This document shows positions 35,448 to 44,926 of a DNA stretch of 64,000 nt, one piece after another. Below the pieces are notes generated by a model. The model saw nothing but the letters and a program-made list of their open reading frames with translations, was not told where the DNA came from and searched no databases. Every line of letters begins with the position of its first letter. Position 1 is the stretch's first letter. The translations under genes were made by a program, and so were the position numbers. The stretch comes from Alphaproteobacteria bacterium 43-37 (GTDB lineage: Bacteria; Pseudomonadota; Alphaproteobacteria; 43-37), in NCBI GenBank assembly GCA_001897475.1, contig MKSY01000018.1:1-64000 (forward strand), given 5' to 3'.

Positions 35448-37339
35448 GTATTTTGATTTAAATTCGCAACTTCTTGGTCCAGTTTTTCAATTTCCTTTAG
35501 CATTGATTCAATAAATTGCATGCCCTTATCCCAGAATTCTGGATCCTTGGGATTCAAGCCCAGAGGGGCCAAAAGCTCGGTATAAGGCTTTGAGTTACCT
35601 GCCTTAAGAATGTTAAAATAGTGTTCATGGAATTGGCCTGGGTTGGTCTTATATGTTTGATAAAGTGTATTCACTAGGCACTGACCAAAAGCATAGGCAT
35701 ACACATAAAATGGCCGCCTAAAATGTGGAATTCCCATCCAGCCATTCTGGTAATTTTCAGGTATATTGAAGCTGGAGCCATAAATTTTAGTTTGGGTTTC
35801 CATCCAAAAGGTTTGAATATCTTTTGTGCTAAGTGGCCCATTTTTCCTGGCTTCATGTATGCGCATTTCAAATTCATGGAAGTTAATTTGGCGCAAGGTC
35901 GAGCTAATCATATCCTCAACAAAACTGGCTAGAAGAGCTAAACGTTGTTTAGGATTCGATTCTTTCGACAGCAGGTGCTTAAACGTAAGGATTTCGCCAA
36001 ATATGGAGGCTGTTTCAGCTATAGTAACAGGCGGCTGATATTGCAAAGCTCCAGCTTGCTTAGACAATAGTCCGTGTACACCATGACCAACTTCGTGAGC
36101 TAATGTGCGTACATCATGAGATGTGCCTCTGTAATTTAACAGAATGAAAGGATGGTGGCCTGGGATGGCATAATTGAATGCCCCAAAGTACTTGCCATCA
36201 ACGAGGGGAACATCAATCCAACGGTTTGTGAAAAATAATTTTGCTTGTGCGGCAAACTCAGGTGAAAATGCTTGGTATGCAGCTAAGACAATGTCGCGTG
36301 CTTCCTCAAAAGGAATTTGCTTTTCTTCCCTCCAGGGCAGCGGTGCGTTTCTATCCCATAAATCAAGTCTGTTTTTGCCAAGCCATTTTGCTTTTAACGT
36401 ATAATAACGGCCAGCTATACTTTCATACTTTTTTGTAACAGCAGACGCTAGTGCATTGACATCCTCGCGGTCAATGCCGTTGCTTAGATGGCGGGCATCT
36501 CCAGGCTTTTCAAAGTGTCGCCAGTCATCATAAGTGGCTGCAGTTTTAAAAAGGGCATTATAGATGATAGTGAACGTATCTGCATGAGCATTATAAGCTC
36601 CTGAGATCGCTTCAAAGGCTTGCTTGCGAAGCTCAGGGTTCAAGGCATTATTCATAATATTTGTGGCTTGATTGAGGTTCATTTCCTCTTCGCCAACTTT
36701 GACCTTGATTTGGGTTGTTAGGTTATCAGCTAACGTTGACCAATCTCCACTGCTTGGTCCCGATAAATCGATCAGAAGCTTCTCAGTTTCTTCAGGGAGT
36801 AGATGCGGTCTCTCTCTCAGCCTTTTATTTAACCAATATTGATATTGAGTAAGGCCTGAATGCGTAGCAAGAAATTCTTGGGTGCGTGCAAGATCAAGTG
36901 CGCTGACCTCAAGCTCGAAAAAGGCCAATGACTTAGCGATGGCATCCACCTTTTCTTCAATCTCTTGTTTAAAACGGACGTTCTCTTGATTGTTTTGGTC
37001 GCTATAAAAGCGTAGGTGAGAGTATATGACAAGTTTACTGGATTCTTGGGCTATGGCCTCATAAGCTTGAAGGGCTTCGAATAATGTTTTTGCAGAAAGC
37101 TCACCTATTCTGCCTTTGTATTTCTTAACAAACTCATTGCTCTGCGAAGTAATCGCGGCCAAGGTTGATGTGATGCGAGGATCTGTAGGACTGAGAAAAA
37201 GATCCGTCAAATCCCAGCGTTGCATAGAGGCAGAGGTTTGTGTTGCGATGTTTGATGTTTGTGCTTGGGTGTAACTGGCTGGAGCTAACATGCTGACACT
37301 GGATAAAATTTGAATAAGGAAAACTTTTTTGAATCTCAT
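35438..37339 (-). CDS. pepF: Oligoendopeptidase F-like M3 metallopeptidase with signal peptide
   Basis: Zinc peptidase that cuts medium-length oligopeptides. The 633-residue protein has the HEVGHGVHG zinc motif (HExxH), the downstream Glu region AETASIFGEILTF, and the substrate-gripping YVYAYAFGQCL and GYAFYYA-like end. The N-terminal ~60 to 180 residues match the PepF N-terminal domain (LFEALQAYEAIAQESSKL). The first ~27 residues are a signal peptide (basic MRFKK, hydrophobic core, TQAQT), predicting a periplasmic enzyme, unusual because PepF is mostly cytosolic. ATG overlaps the pyk stop by 4 bases (ATGA), so translation is coupled. Confidence 0.9.
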   Translation of the reverse strand: MRFKKVFLIQILSSVSMLAPASYTQAQTSNIATQTSASMQRWDLTDLFLSPTDPRITSTLAAITSQSNEFVKKYKGRIGELSAKTLFEALQAYEAIAQESSKLVIYSHLRFYSDQNNQENVRFKQEIEEKVDAIAKSLAFFELEVSALDLARTQEFLATHSGLTQYQYWLNKRLRERPHLLPEETEKLLIDLSGPSSGDWSTLADNLTTQIKVKVGEEEMNLNQATNIMNNALNPELRKQAFEAISGAYNAHADTFTIIYNALFKTAATYDDWRHFEKPGDARHLSNGIDREDVNALASAVTKKYESIAGRYYTLKAKWLGKNRLDLWDRNAPLPWREEKQIPFEEARDIVLAAYQAFSPEFAAQAKLFFTNRWIDVPLVDGKYFGAFNYAIPGHHPFILLNYRGTSHDVRTLAHEVGHGVHGLLSKQAGALQYQPPVTIAETASIFGEILTFKHLLSKESNPKQRLALLASFVEDMISSTLRQINFHEFEMRIHEARKNGPLSTKDIQTFWMETQTKIYGSSFNIPENYQNGWMGIPHFRRPFYVYAYAFGQCLVNTLYQTYKTNPGQFHEHYFNILKAGNSKPYTELLAPLGLNPKDPEFWDKGMQFIESMLKEIEKLDQEVANLNQNTKL

Positions 37340-38775
37340 GTTACTTCAATTCCAACTCTAGCGATTCTTAAAAGATTTGTTTTCCCAGGTGTTCCAAAAG
37401 GAATGCCTGCTGTGATGACGATACGGTCCTGGACTTCTGAAAACCCATGCTCTTTGGCTAGGCGCGTTGCTGTTGAAACCATATCAGTAATGTCTTGGAT
37501 ATCTTGGTTAAAAATAGGGTGCACACCCCATGTTAGGGTTAACTTTCTTGCTGTATGCACAAAAGGGGTGATTCCCAAAATCGGTGACCATGGCCGCTCT
37601 CTGGCAGCACTTAATGTGGTAGAACCAGAGGATGTAAACGTTACAATCGCACTGGCTCGAATCGTTTGAGTGATATGCCTTGCCGCAGATGTTATCGCAT
37701 CTGGGGTGGTTTCACCTGATTCATACCGGTGAGCATCAATTTCTTGTCGATAAAAGGGGTCTTGTTCAACCCTGCGAATAATTCGATCCATCATCTTAAC
37801 TGCTTCAACGGGATAAGCTCCCGAGGCTGATTCAGCTGACAGCATAACCGCGTCGACACCATCATAAACGGCAGTTGCGACGTCTGATGCTTCGGCGCGT
37901 GTAGGTGTGGGAGATCGAACCATTGAGTCCAACATTTGTGTGGCAATGATGACTGGCTTGCCAATCCGCAAGCAAGCTCGGATGATTCTTTTTTGAAGGG
38001 TTGGGACATCTTCAGGAGGCATCTCAACGCCTAGATCGCCTCTGGCAACCATTAAAGCATCGGAAAGAGCAATTATGCTCTCTAAATGTTCAATGGCAAG
38101 GGGTTTTTCAAGCTTAGCAATGATGCCAGCCTGATTGTTCACAATGCTTTTGATTTCCTCAATGTCTTCTGGTTTTTGCACAAACGAAAGAGCAATCCAA
38201 TCAGCTCCAAGTTTCAAACCAAACTCCAGATCAACACGATCTTTCGCAGTTAAGGCTGATAATGGCAGTAATGAACCCGGAATATTGACGCCTTTTCTGT
38301 TAGATAACCACCCTCCCATAATGACCTTCATGATAAGGTTGGTGTGGTTGTTCTGGAGCACTTCCATTTTCAAAAGGCCATCGTCCAGCAAAATCGAGTC
38401 ACCCATTTTGAGCGCAGAGTAAATCTCTGGGTGAGGCAGGCAAACTCGTTCTTGGGTTCCAAGTGTTAGGTCTTGGTCAAACACAAATTCTTGGCCAGTT
38501 TGAAGAAATATTTTGTCATTTTGAAAGGAGCCAATTCGAAGTTTTGGTCCCTGTAGGTCGACCATAATACCAATTGGGTGGTTCAGTTTTGCTTCTACTT
38601 GCCTGATGTGTTCGAATGTAAGCTGATGATCCTCATGGGAGCCATGAGAAAAATTCAGTCTAAAGGTATCAGCCCCACTTAGAAAGAGCTGTTCAATGGT
38701 CTCTGGATCCCGACTGGAAGGTCCAAGGGTGGCTACAATTTTTGCTAAGCGTCGTCTTCTCATTAACATTTCCAT
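37336..38775 (-). CDS. pyk: Pyruvate kinase
   Basis: Converts phosphoenolpyruvate and ADP to pyruvate and ATP. The 479-residue length is typical. Visible: KIVATLGPSSRDPETI, RLNFSHGSHEDH, MVDLQGPKLRIG, the active-site lysine region IIAKLEKPLAIEHLE, and the metal-site MVARGDLGVEMP. In-frame ATGs at 38775, 38769 and 38763 are all possible starts; MRRRRLAKIV begins from the last. It overlaps pepF by 4 bases, and sua5 lies 43 bp upstream. Confidence 0.97.
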   Translation of the reverse strand: MEMLMRRRRLAKIVATLGPSSRDPETIEQLFLSGADTFRLNFSHGSHEDHQLTFEHIRQVEAKLNHPIGIMVDLQGPKLRIGSFQNDKIFLQTGQEFVFDQDLTLGTQERVCLPHPEIYSALKMGDSILLDDGLLKMEVLQNNHTNLIMKVIMGGWLSNRKGVNIPGSLLPLSALTAKDRVDLEFGLKLGADWIALSFVQKPEDIEEIKSIVNNQAGIIAKLEKPLAIEHLESIIALSDALMVARGDLGVEMPPEDVPTLQKRIIRACLRIGKPVIIATQMLDSMVRSPTPTRAEASDVATAVYDGVDAVMLSAESASGAYPVEAVKMMDRIIRRVEQDPFYRQEIDAHRYESGETTPDAITSAARHITQTIRASAIVTFTSSGSTTLSAARERPWSPILGITPFVHTARKLTLTWGVHPIFNQDIQDITDMVSTATRLAKEHGFSEVQDRIVITAGIPFGTPGKTNLLRIARVGIEVT

Positions 38776-38818
38776 TTAATCTGTTGCATGATAGGCAGAT
38801 ACAGTTTTGTTGGCAACG

Positions 38819-39760
38819 TTAATTAATAGGGCGCTCACCGGCTGCGCGCTTAAGCCGATCATTAATCGCTACCCCAAGGCCTGTTTCTGGAATAGGTGCC
38901 ACTGCTATGCCATCATAGATAGGGTCGTCAAGTTCATGGAGCATAGCAAACAAATTCGCTGCAGCTTCGATCAGGTCACCCTTTGGGCTTAAATTTAATA
39001 AGTGAGCGCCTTGGTCGTACTCATGTTTTCCAAACCCTAAATAGGCCTCTTTTGGTCGGACATATGTTGCTTTCATGCGTAGCGGGATTTTAGGTGCATA
39101 GTGGCTCAGTTGTTGACCTGGTGATTTGATTTGTTTGGAACCTGCTTTTTGAGCCAGAGGGCCAATCAAGCGAGTGATTTTTTCTTCCGTGATCCCGCCA
39201 GGGCGCAATAGAATGGGGACTTCATCGGATAAATCTATGATTGTGGACTCAAGGCCAACTGTACACGAGCCACCGTCCAAGATAGGCAAAGGTGTTTGAT
39301 GAAACATTTTTTTGACATGTTCAATCGATGTGGGGCTCACATAGCCTGAAGGATTGGCACTAGGGGCTGCGATTGGGCCTCCAAACTCATCCAGCAATTC
39401 CAAAGCCAGCGGGTGACTTGGGATGCGGATGGCAACCGTGTCTAGCCCAGCGGTGGCCAGGAGAGAAATATTGGCTGAAATTTTCTTTTGTAATACCAGT
39501 GTAAGTGGGCCAGGCCAAAAAGCCGCGGCTAATTTGCTAGCATTTTCGTTAAACACTGCATCTTTTTTCGCCAAATCAATTGAGGAGTAATGAATGATCA
39601 GAGGATTAAATGTTGGGCGGTTTTTAATCTCATAGACAGAAGCTACGGCGCTATCATTTGACGCATCTGCTCCTAAGCCGTACACTGTTTCCGTTGGGAA
39701 AACTATTACTTTGCCAGCTTTTAATTTTTTTACTGCTTCTTTTGTTGTCAGGCTTTCCAT
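38819..39760 (-). CDS. tsaC: Threonylcarbamoyl-AMP synthase (Sua5 form)
   Basis: Makes threonylcarbamoyl-adenylate for the t6A modification of ANN-decoding tRNAs. It has the N-terminal YrdC domain (~1-205; VIFPTETVYGLGADA, KNRPTFNPLIIHY, APSANPSGYVSPT) and a C-terminal Sua5 domain, giving 313 residues like Bacillus YwlC rather than the short TsaC of E. coli. The start ATG follows AAGG. It is divergent from cyaY and upstream of pyk. Confidence 0.93.
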   Translation of the reverse strand: MESLTTKEAVKKLKAGKVIVFPTETVYGLGADASNDSAVASVYEIKNRPTFNPLIIHYSSIDLAKKDAVFNENASKLAAAFWPGPLTLVLQKKISANISLLATAGLDTVAIRIPSHPLALELLDEFGGPIAAPSANPSGYVSPTSIEHVKKMFHQTPLPILDGGSCTVGLESTIIDLSDEVPILLRPGGITEEKITRLIGPLAQKAGSKQIKSPGQQLSHYAPKIPLRMKATYVRPKEAYLGFGKHEYDQGAHLLNLSPKGDLIEAAANLFAMLHELDDPIYDGIAVAPIPETGLGVAINDRLKRAAGERPIN

Positions 39761-39874
39761 GGTATACCTTTTTAATTCACAATAATATTGTTTGTAGAAT
39801 TCAACATAAATGGTTTACGGTTGGTTACTTTTATCGAATGAAATGCAAATTGGAAACTAGAAAGAGGAAGTTTG

Positions 39875-40234
39875 ATGATTGTTGAGCAAGGAATCCTAAC
39901 GAGCGATGGGCAGTTTGAATCCTACATTGACTATTTTTTCCAAAGAATTGTGGAGCATCTGGAAGATACCTATGGTTCATGCATTGAAGATATTATCTCA
40001 GCCCCAGGGATTGTTGAGATCATCGTAAACAAACGGTCAAAAATTGTTATAAACCAACATATTCCAATGAAACAAATTTGGTATGCATCTCCTCTTTCTG
40101 GCGCCTCACACTTTAAGGCGAGCGAGGGAGAATGGGTATCCACACAAGATCATGACAAAAAGTTTATCAACTTGCTGCAAGAAGAGTTATCAGTTTTATT
40201 AAATCAAAGTGTTAAGGTCCCTAATGTTTCGTGA
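39875..40234 (+). CDS. cyaY: Frataxin-like iron donor CyaY
   Basis: Iron-binding regulator of Fe-S cluster assembly. The 119-residue protein has the acidic first helix (DYFFQRIVEHLEDTYGSCIED), followed by the beta sheet IVEIIVNKRSKIVINQ, and the conserved QIWYASPLSGASHF region matching QIWLA....G.HF of the family. The ATG at 39875 follows AAGAGGAAG; a TTG three bases upstream is unlikely. The stop overlaps the start of the ABC exporter gene. Divergent from sua5. Confidence 0.88.
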   Translation: MIVEQGILTSDGQFESYIDYFFQRIVEHLEDTYGSCIEDIISAPGIVEIIVNKRSKIVINQHIPMKQIWYASPLSGASHFKASEGEWVSTQDHDKKFINLLQEELSVLLNQSVKVPNVS

Positions 40235-42023
40235 AAAAAGCTACATAGAAACAACTACGCAAGCCAGAGCCACTGGGCAAAGTGTCTCTGGGGTGTATAT
40301 TTTTCGCTTTTTATCTGGTTTCCTTAAGCAGCATAAGGGTTTGTTATGCTTGGCCTTTTTGTCCTTAGTCGGTGCTGCTGGGTCGCTCTTGGTATTTGGC
40401 AAGGTATTAAGAGATGCAATCAATATGGGGCTGGAAACTCATAGCCTTACACGATCATTATTGTGGTTGCTATTTTTGGTTCTGATCATCTCTGTTTCAA
40501 GTTACGCTCGTTTTTTTACGGTTTCTTGGTTGGGTGAAAAAATCGTCTCTTCTATTCGAAGTAGCGGGTATAAGCGCTTATTAACATTGATGCCAGAATA
40601 TTATGAAACACATTCAAGCGGAGAGGTTATCTCATGGCTGATGAATGATACATCACAAATACAAATACTCATTGGCAATTCATTGGGCGTAGCTTTGCGA
40701 AATATACTCACTCTTGTCGGTGGGTTGGTGATGATGGTTTTGACCAGTTTGAAGCTGACTTTGTTAGCGATGCTAATCGTTCCGTTTGTTGTTGTTTTGA
40801 TTCTGATTTACAGTCGTTATGTGAGTCGTTTATCTAGCACGAGCCAAGATGCCCTAGCGGAAGTTTCTACTTGGATTGAGGAAATGTTGAGTGCTTTTAG
40901 AACTGTATTAGCACTCAGAAAAGAAAAATATTTTTATGATCGACATCAAGCCTTAACCAATCACCATTTATCCATTACGCGTAGGCATTTGCATGCTCGG
41001 GGGCTGATGACGTCCATTGTTATTTTTCTGATATTTTTATCTATTATGTGCATCGTATGGGTTGGTGCAAATCAGGTTTCGCAAGGTGTATTGTCGACAG
41101 GGGATTTGGTCGCCTTTTTGTTTTATGTCGCTATTGTGGCTGGATGCGGGGGTTCTTTAAGTGAGATAGCGGGTGATTTGGCGCGCGCGAATGGGTCTGC
41201 TATTCGCCTTGGGCAACTATTAGCTGAAAAGCCTGCGAGTGATATAAGTGAAAACACCGTTAAGTTTGACGTGCCTTCCATGATGCCTATGGGCATAGAC
41301 TTTGAGCATGTCACTTTTGCTTATCCGTCAAGACCTGAAGTAAGTATTTTAGATGATATTTCTTTTAAGATTGAGGCTGGTGAGCATGTAGCCATTGTTG
41401 GCTTAACGGGTTCTGGGAAAACCACAATTTTTCAATTACTACTTGGATTTTATTCGCACTATGAAGGACAAATCCGCTTGCAAGGTAACCCAATCGATCC
41501 AACCCAGTCTTTAGCTGTTCGCAGTAACGTGGCATGGATGCCACAAGATGTGATTGTTTTTACGGGCACTCTTAAAGATAATTTAATGATTGCTAATCCA
41601 GAAGCCACAGAAGATGACCTTAATAAGGCTTGTCAAATGGCTCGCTTGGATGAGGTTGTGGTTAAAATGCCCCAAGGTTTAGATACATTTATCGGGGTTA
41701 AAGGTATAAGGCTCTCTGGTGGTCAGAAGCAAAGAATTGGCCTTGCGCGCTTGTTTTTACAGCAATCAAGAGTCTGGTTGTTGGACGAACCAACAGCGCA
41801 TTTAGATGGGCTGACAGAGTCAGAAATTATCCAGATGATTAAAAGCCATAAAGGCTCTAAGACCATTATTACAATTGCTCATTCCATGGCTGTTGCAAGA
41901 TCAGCTGATAAAATTATTGTCTTGCAAGAAGGTAAAGTTGTTGGTTTTGGAACATACAATGAACTTCTTAAATCTTGCAGGCCATACCAACAGTTACTTC
42001 AAGAATATGAAACAACGGCCTAA
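40224..42023 (+). CDS. ABC transporter, fused membrane and ATPase half-transporter
   Basis: Homodimeric MsbA/BmrA-type exporter of 599 residues. ATG at 40224 overlaps the cyaY stop by 11 bp, so translation is probably coupled; a GTG 15 bases upstream is a less likely start. Six membrane helices span ~35-320. The ATPase (~350-590) has VGLTGSGKTT (Walker A), a Q-loop QDVIVFTG, LSGGQKQRIGLAR (signature), VWLLDEPTAHLD (Walker B; the Asp then Glu) and a conserved His in IAHSMA. In alphaproteobacteria such proteins carry lipids or drugs; the substrate is unknown. Confidence 0.9.
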   Translation: MFREKSYIETTTQARATGQSVSGVYIFRFLSGFLKQHKGLLCLAFLSLVGAAGSLLVFGKVLRDAINMGLETHSLTRSLLWLLFLVLIISVSSYARFFTVSWLGEKIVSSIRSSGYKRLLTLMPEYYETHSSGEVISWLMNDTSQIQILIGNSLGVALRNILTLVGGLVMMVLTSLKLTLLAMLIVPFVVVLILIYSRYVSRLSSTSQDALAEVSTWIEEMLSAFRTVLALRKEKYFYDRHQALTNHHLSITRRHLHARGLMTSIVIFLIFLSIMCIVWVGANQVSQGVLSTGDLVAFLFYVAIVAGCGGSLSEIAGDLARANGSAIRLGQLLAEKPASDISENTVKFDVPSMMPMGIDFEHVTFAYPSRPEVSILDDISFKIEAGEHVAIVGLTGSGKTTIFQLLLGFYSHYEGQIRLQGNPIDPTQSLAVRSNVAWMPQDVIVFTGTLKDNLMIANPEATEDDLNKACQMARLDEVVVKMPQGLDTFIGVKGIRLSGGQKQRIGLARLFLQQSRVWLLDEPTAHLDGLTESEIIQMIKSHKGSKTIITIAHSMAVARSADKIIVLQEGKVVGFGTYNELLKSCRPYQQLLQEYETTA

Positions 42024-42111
42024 GGTTAAAAAAATGTGTGAAACAAAACTTTACGTTATAAAGTTGTTGGCCTAATCTAGATGTATAATAATATTTGTTA
42101 AGGTTAAAAAA

Positions 42112-42834
42112 ATGCGTGTGGATGGACGTGAGCCTATGGCTCTTCGAAGGATTGAATTTGTAACCCCCGTGACTAAACATGCTGAAGGATCGTGTCTCGT
42201 GAAATTTGGCGACACTCATGTTTTGTGTACGGCAACGTTGGAAGAGAAAGTCCCTCCTTTTTTAAGAGGCCAAGGTTCTGGCTGGGTAACGGCAGAATAT
42301 GGCATGCTTCCGCGTTCCACTCATCAACGTATGGATCGTGAAGCTGCCAAAGGTAAACAATCTGGGCGTACCCAAGAAATACAACGTTTGATTGGAAGAG
42401 CGTTGCGCTCGGTTGTGGATTTAGTGCAACTTGGCGAGCGGCAAATCAAACTTGATTGCGATGTGCTTCAAGCTGATGGGGGTACGCGCACGGCTTCTAT
42501 TTGTGGGGCTTATATCGCTTTGGCTCAATCGTTAAAACCACTCATTCAGCAGAAGATTATTCCCCCATCAGTCATGAAAGATTCTATTGCCGCTATTTCA
42601 TGTGGGATCTACAATGACCGCATCTTGGTTGACTTATCATACGAAGAAGATAGTGCTGCACAGGTGGACGCAAATTTTGTTATGACAGGTTCAGGGAAAA
42701 TCGTTGAAATTCAGGGTACAGCTGAAGGCAATCCTTTTGCAGAAGATCAGTTCATTCAAATGCTAGCGGCAGCAAGAGAGGCATTAGGTGAAATCACTCA
42801 AATGCAACGGATGATTTTAGAGGGGGCCCAGTGA
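42112..42834 (+). CDS. rph: Ribonuclease PH
   Basis: Phosphorolytic 3'-5' exoribonuclease that trims tRNA 3' ends and rRNA. At 240 residues it is complete, with [13 protein letters not shown] at the start, [20 protein letters not shown], the [19 protein letters not shown] segment (written here in part), and [21 protein letters not shown] possible -10 TATAAT lies at 42084-42089. The upstream 75 bp contain a duplicated AAGGTTAAAAAAATG start context (42022 and 42097). The stop overlaps the rdgB start by 4 bases. Confidence 0.96.
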   Translation: MRVDGREPMALRRIEFVTPVTKHAEGSCLVKFGDTHVLCTATLEEKVPPFLRGQGSGWVTAEYGMLPRSTHQRMDREAAKGKQSGRTQEIQRLIGRALRSVVDLVQLGERQIKLDCDVLQADGGTRTASICGAYIALAQSLKPLIQQKIIPPSVMKDSIAAISCGIYNDRILVDLSYEEDSAAQVDANFVMTGSGKIVEIQGTAEGNPFAEDQFIQMLAAAREALGEITQMQRMILEGAQ

Positions 42835-43406
42835 ATCCAAAATGGGTTTTAGCGACCCAGAATAAAGGGAAAATCCTCGAGTTTCAGAGGCTTTTTCAAG
42901 AACATGGTGTTGATATTGTTTCATTCGAACTTGGGCAGGAAGTTGCAGAAACGGGACAAACATTTCAAGAAAATGCTCTTTTGAAAGCGCAGGCCTTTGC
43001 TCATGCTTCAGGACATATAGCACTGGCGGATGACTCTGGTTTAGAAGTAGAAGCTCTGGGTGGGCAGCCTGGAGTATTCTCGGCTAGGTGGGCGGGGCCT
43101 GATCAAAATTATGTGGAAGTTTTCAAAATATTGGAAGAGCGGCTTGCTGATGTTAATAAGCCTCGAGCAACCTTTGTTTGTGCGTTGTGCCTTTATGCAG
43201 ACGGCCATGCACCACAATACTTTGAAGGCAGGCTTGAGGGGCATTTACAATTTCCGCCAACGGGAATACAGGGGTTTGGGTATGATCCCATTTTTGTGCC
43301 AAATGGCTATGATGTGACGTTGGCGCAAATGTCCCCGGAGGATAAAAACCAAATCAGCCATCGGAGCCAAGCTCTGTGTCAATTGATCGACCATCTTTCC
43401 CGATGA
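42831..43406 (+). CDS. rdgB: dITP/XTP pyrophosphatase (RdgB/HAM1)
   Basis: Hydrolyses non-canonical purine triphosphates to keep them out of nucleic acids. The 191-residue length is typical. [11 protein letters not shown], the catalytic [21 protein letters not shown] and the [13 protein letters not shown] motif are all present. It starts with GTG, overlapping the rph stop (GTGA), a common coupling in alphaproteobacteria where rph-rdgB-hemW is a conserved run. Confidence 0.96.
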   Translation: MNPKWVLATQNKGKILEFQRLFQEHGVDIVSFELGQEVAETGQTFQENALLKAQAFAHASGHIALADDSGLEVEALGGQPGVFSARWAGPDQNYVEVFKILEERLADVNKPRATFVCALCLYADGHAPQYFEGRLEGHLQFPPTGIQGFGYDPIFVPNGYDVTLAQMSPEDKNQISHRSQALCQLIDHLSR

Positions 43407-44551
43407 AGCTCGGACTTTATATCCACTGGCCATTTTGCAAATCCAAATGCCCATATTGTGATTTCAATAGCCATGTTCGCGAATCCATTGATGAAGGGCG
43501 GTGGGCGGAAGCATTATTATGCCAGCTGCGTGATGCTTATGAGGCAACGTCACATCGCAATCTTTCCACCATCTTTTTTGGAGGAGGGACGCCATCTTTA
43601 ATGGTTCCTCAAACTGTTAGCAGGGTTCTAAATCAGGTTAATGATTTATGGGGCATTTGTGTAGATACAGAAATCACCATGGAGGCTAATCCGACCTCTG
43701 TCGAAGTTAAAAACCTTCAAGGATATGCGGCAGCTGGTGTTAATCGACTCTCGCTGGGAGTGCAATCGTTGCGACCTGAAGCATTGAAATTTTTAGGACG
43801 AGAGCATTCCGCTTCAGAGGCTATGGCTGCAATACAGCAGGCTCGAGGCATATTTCCACGATATTCTTTTGACCTTATTTATGCGCGCCCTGGGCAGACA
43901 TTAAAAGAGTGGGAGGCTGAGCTGCAGGAGGCGTTAGATCTTGCGGGTGAACATCTTTCATTATATCAGCTGACGATTGAGCCGGGGACTGCCTTTGCTC
44001 AGCAGTATGCTAGAGGTGATGTAAAAATGCCATCTGACGAATTGTCGGATGATTTTTTTGAGCTCACCCAAAGCCTAATGGATCATCATGGCATGCCAGC
44101 CTATGAGGTATCAAATCACGCTGCGCCAGGCAAGGAGTGCTGCCACAATATGATCTATTGGCAGTACCAAGAATATATTGGCGTAGGGCCTGGTGCGCAT
44201 GGCCGTCTGATGGATACTCGAGGCAGGCGTCTGGCTACTGTTCAATTGAAGACGCCAGAAGCTTGGCTCGCCAAAATTGAAGAAGGTGATGCAACCCCAG
44301 AACAGATGAATCAAATTGAACAAGCTGACCTGGTTTATGAAATGATGATGATGGGTTTAAGGATTCGCTCTGGCATCGATTTGGCCTCGTTTCAACAGAT
44401 AACAGGCATGAGTTTTGAGGCTGCTTTTCCAAGGGAGAAAATGACTAGCCTTTGTGATGAAGGATATTGCCGCCTGAGTGCTGACAAGTTGGAAATGACC
44501 ATTGCGGGTTTGAAGAATGTCAATAGCATATTAAGGTTTTTGTTTGATTAA
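43403..44551 (+). CDS. hemW: Heme chaperone HemW (radical-SAM, HemN-like)
   Basis: Radical-SAM protein that binds heme and helps load it into respiratory proteins, historically annotated as oxygen-independent coproporphyrinogen oxidase. The 382-residue protein begins at the ATG overlapping the rdgB stop by 4 bases. The cluster motif CKSKCPYC (Cx3CxxC) is intact. Following it are FFGGGTPSLM and the EANPTSVEVKNLQGY and LSLGVQSLRPEALKFLGR segments. The lack of the extra N-terminal HemN cysteine favours HemW. An alternative GTG start 27 bases upstream is unlikely. Confidence 0.93.
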   Translation: MKLGLYIHWPFCKSKCPYCDFNSHVRESIDEGRWAEALLCQLRDAYEATSHRNLSTIFFGGGTPSLMVPQTVSRVLNQVNDLWGICVDTEITMEANPTSVEVKNLQGYAAAGVNRLSLGVQSLRPEALKFLGREHSASEAMAAIQQARGIFPRYSFDLIYARPGQTLKEWEAELQEALDLAGEHLSLYQLTIEPGTAFAQQYARGDVKMPSDELSDDFFELTQSLMDHHGMPAYEVSNHAAPGKECCHNMIYWQYQEYIGVGPGAHGRLMDTRGRRLATVQLKTPEAWLAKIEEGDATPEQMNQIEQADLVYEMMMMGLRIRSGIDLASFQQITGMSFEAAFPREKMTSLCDEGYCRLSADKLEMTIAGLKNVNSILRFLFD

Positions 44552-44570
44552 TGGATAGTGCGTTTTGGTG

Positions 44571-44827
44571 TCAGAAGGGTGACTCCCTTTGCCTTCCCTG
44601 GTACCCTTCTTTGTCTTCCCGGACGCAGATCCGGGATCCAGGTTTTTATGGCCCCCCGCTTTCGCGAGGGTGACAAGGAAAAAGAGCGAGGGTGACACCC
44701 CCCTTTGCCTTCCCGCACCTCCCTTTGCCTTCCCGCACCTCCCTTTGCCTTCCCGGACGCAGATCCGGGATCCAGGTTTTTATGGGCCCCCGCTTTCGCG
44801 AGGGTGACAGGAAAAGAGCGAGGGTGA
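44571..44827. repeat. Palindromic interspersed repeat, copy B (two direct units)
   Basis: The region between hemW and the DUF805 gene (375 bp) is mostly this repeat. An ~80-bp unit occurs twice in direct orientation (about 44615-44694 and 44749-44827), each with a CCGGACGCAGATCCGG hairpin, ATCCAGGTTTTTATGG, and a GCTTTCGCGAGGGTGAC segment. Relative to copy A at 523-742 the orientation is inverted. The repeat produces long open frames in several phases that encode arginine/proline-rich peptides of no meaning. Confidence 0.85.
44701..44756 (+). repeat. 20-bp tandem repeat within copy B
   Basis: The unit CCCTTTGCCTTCCCGCACCT is perfectly repeated at 44701-44720 and 44721-44740, with a third partial unit to 44756. 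Related but diverged tandem units of 22 bp lie in copy A, so the array length probably changes by slippage. Confidence 0.9.
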
Positions 44828-44926
44828 CTCTTTCCAAAATTGTAATTCAAGATTCCAATTTTGCATTTGCAGTACTAATTGGCGATAGTTTATGCTGTCA
44901 TTAATTTTGACCATGGAGACGTTTTG

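Noticed and set aside
44701-44756. Short tandem units considered as a CRISPR array
   Set aside because: Units are contiguous with no unique spacers, and no cas genes are present.
44548-44904. Multiple open frames of 63-100 codons
   Set aside because: Same repeat family as copy A; peptides with CHPRESGGP are a known false-gene pattern.
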